Shown: piece by piece, positions 20,452 through 21,122 of the stretch | Layout of the letters: every line of letters starts with the position of its first letter | Numbering within the stretch: position 1 is the first letter of the stretch | NCBI GenBank assembly: GCA_003454665.1 | Contig: DMKB01000277.1 | Location: forward strand, 305-21,426 | Reading direction: 5' to 3' | DNA: 21,122 bases | From: Nitrospiraceae bacterium | Lineage (GTDB): Bacteria; Nitrospirota; UBA9217 | Translations under genes and position numbers: made by a program | Notes under the pieces: generated by a model | Database searches by the model: none | What the model was told of the DNA's origin: nothing | The model's input: only the letters and a program-made list of their open reading frames with translations

Positions 20452-21057
20452 CTATGCCGGCGGCGGCGAGGGTTGGTGCTGCGCAAAGGCCTGCTTGTCC
20501 GACGTTGCAATAACGATGAGGAGCACGGTATTGACAACGATGCCGAAAAGACCACCGGCAAGCATCGAAAAAACCATGAAGGATTGCGAGGCGAAAGCCA
20601 CGCCCGTCTTGACCAGCGAAAAGGCGATTGCGACGCTCAGGGCTATGGTAAAGAGCCTTACAGCCGGTCGTTTCATCAGCAGGAGCATGATCGAGGCATA
20701 GAGATAAAAGCCGTAAACGAACAACGCGGTTATGCCGGACGCCAGTGCCCAGGTGCTGAACCACGCGGGCATATCGAGCATCCGGTCGAACATGGCGAAG
20801 AATTCCTTCGGTGGAAAGGCGTGAGGCCGGGCCTTCTTTTCCCTGCCGAACTCCTCAGTCTTGTCCGTTGATCCGCGGTTTGATTGATTCCAATGCGGAT
20901 CATTATCGAAGGCTTTTTGGAATCCCGAGAACATCTCCCGCTGGAACTCCATGATCGTCGGCATCAGGATGGTCTGCCCCGCGCCGAGGAGGCCGAAGCA
21001 GCCCAGAATAATTCCGATAATGCCGACTACCGTCACCCATGTGGGCCGTTTTGTCAT
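20452..21057 (-). CDS. Four-helix membrane protein of unknown function
   Basis: The 201-residue product starts MTKRPTWVTVVGIIGIILGCFGLLGAGQ, a first membrane helix, then a long hydrophilic loop (about 45-95, rich in Asp, Lys, Pro and Phe), followed by three further helices (about 100-125, 132-152 and 158-185) and a short Pro-rich tail. The opening resembles many small bacterial membrane proteins whose N-terminus reads 'P.gvtviaiiglilG.lgllgg', a general pattern that gives no function. ATG 21057 has GGAGG 8 nt upstream; the frame continues to a GTG at 21072 that overlaps the ribosome binding site. Only 65 nt of upstream sequence are in the window. A DUF-type membrane protein; function unknown. 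Confidence 0.8.
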   Translation of the reverse strand: MTKRPTWVTVVGIIGIILGCFGLLGAGQTILMPTIMEFQREMFSGFQKAFDNDPHWNQSNRGSTDKTEEFGREKKARPHAFPPKEFFAMFDRMLDMPAWFSTWALASGITALFVYGFYLYASIMLLLMKRPAVRLFTIALSVAIAFSLVKTGVAFASQSFMVFSMLAGGLFGIVVNTVLLIVIATSDKQAFAQHQPSPPPA

Positions 21058-21093
21058 GGTCGGATCCTCCACGAATGTTTCGCAGTGTCAAAG

Positions 21094-21122
21094 CTTAACC
21101 ACAGATGGCCTAGAGACAGAGG
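21094..21122. repeat. TTAACCACAGA word element at the window edge
   Basis: CTTAACCACAGA followed by GAGACAGAGG is the reverse complement, with differences, of the sequence at about 16864-16885 (CTCTGTG...GAGGTTAAG). Words of this kind look like copies of a dispersed intergenic repeat. The element runs off the window. Confidence 0.4.

Noticed and set aside
1..21122. tRNA, rRNA, CRISPR array, insertion sequence or prophage genes
   Set aside because: Looked for and not seen: no regularly spaced repeats, no transposase or integrase motifs, no cloverleaf or rRNA signatures.

Overview
The window looks like a chromosomal segment of a Gram-negative bacterium. It encodes LpxC (lipid A synthesis), an Slp-family lipoprotein, two further exported envelope proteins, a membrane chemoreceptor and two good sigma-54 promoter matches. 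Base composition appears moderately GC-rich (not computed). The mix of a two-CW cysteine protein, a CpXC zinc protein, a REC-PilZ protein and low-complexity intergenic repeats suggests Nitrospirota or Desulfobacterota (former Deltaproteobacteria). That assignment is inference; no rRNA, tRNA, CRISPR array or transposase is visible.

Layout. 1-3118 (+): a 41-aa protein, a 96-aa unknown, an Slp-like lipoprotein and an FtsH AAA+ protease whose start is preceded by two hairpins. 3119-4362: a low-complexity repeat, then a leftward outer-membrane beta-barrel candidate with a clear sigma-70 promoter and terminator. 4363-6624 (-): a GyrA/ParC-type topoisomerase subunit, divergent from a CpXC-domain zinc protein (6771-7643). 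7751-8497 (-): two paralogous glycine-rich membrane proteins, the upstream one behind a sigma-54 site. 8781-11572 (-): a TPR protein followed by two oligopeptide-type ABC ATPases. 11956-12870 (+): lpxC behind an exact sigma-54 consensus. 13083-14668 (-): a LysM/M23 peptidase and a lipoprotein. 14984-16511 (-): a class IV aminotransferase overlapping deoC. 16625-18044 (+): extended -10 promoter, structured leader, two-CW protein and REC-PilZ protein. 18088-21057 (-): a methyl-accepting chemotaxis protein and a four-helix membrane protein.

How the genes may work together. Several units concern the envelope: lpxC makes lipid A, the M23/LysM protein trims or senses peptidoglycan, Slp and the other lipoprotein and barrel sit in or at the outer membrane, and FtsH in many bacteria controls LpxC turnover. 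The two sigma-54 promoters, one on lpxC and one on an unknown glycine-rich membrane protein, suggest that lipid A synthesis here answers to an enhancer-binding activator. The two-CW, REC-PilZ and chemoreceptor genes at the right form a second, signalling-related neighbourhood. Nothing in the window is a complete, self-contained defence or mobile system. The least ordinary parts are the sigma-54 control, the two-CW leader region and several unexplained structured intergenic stretches.
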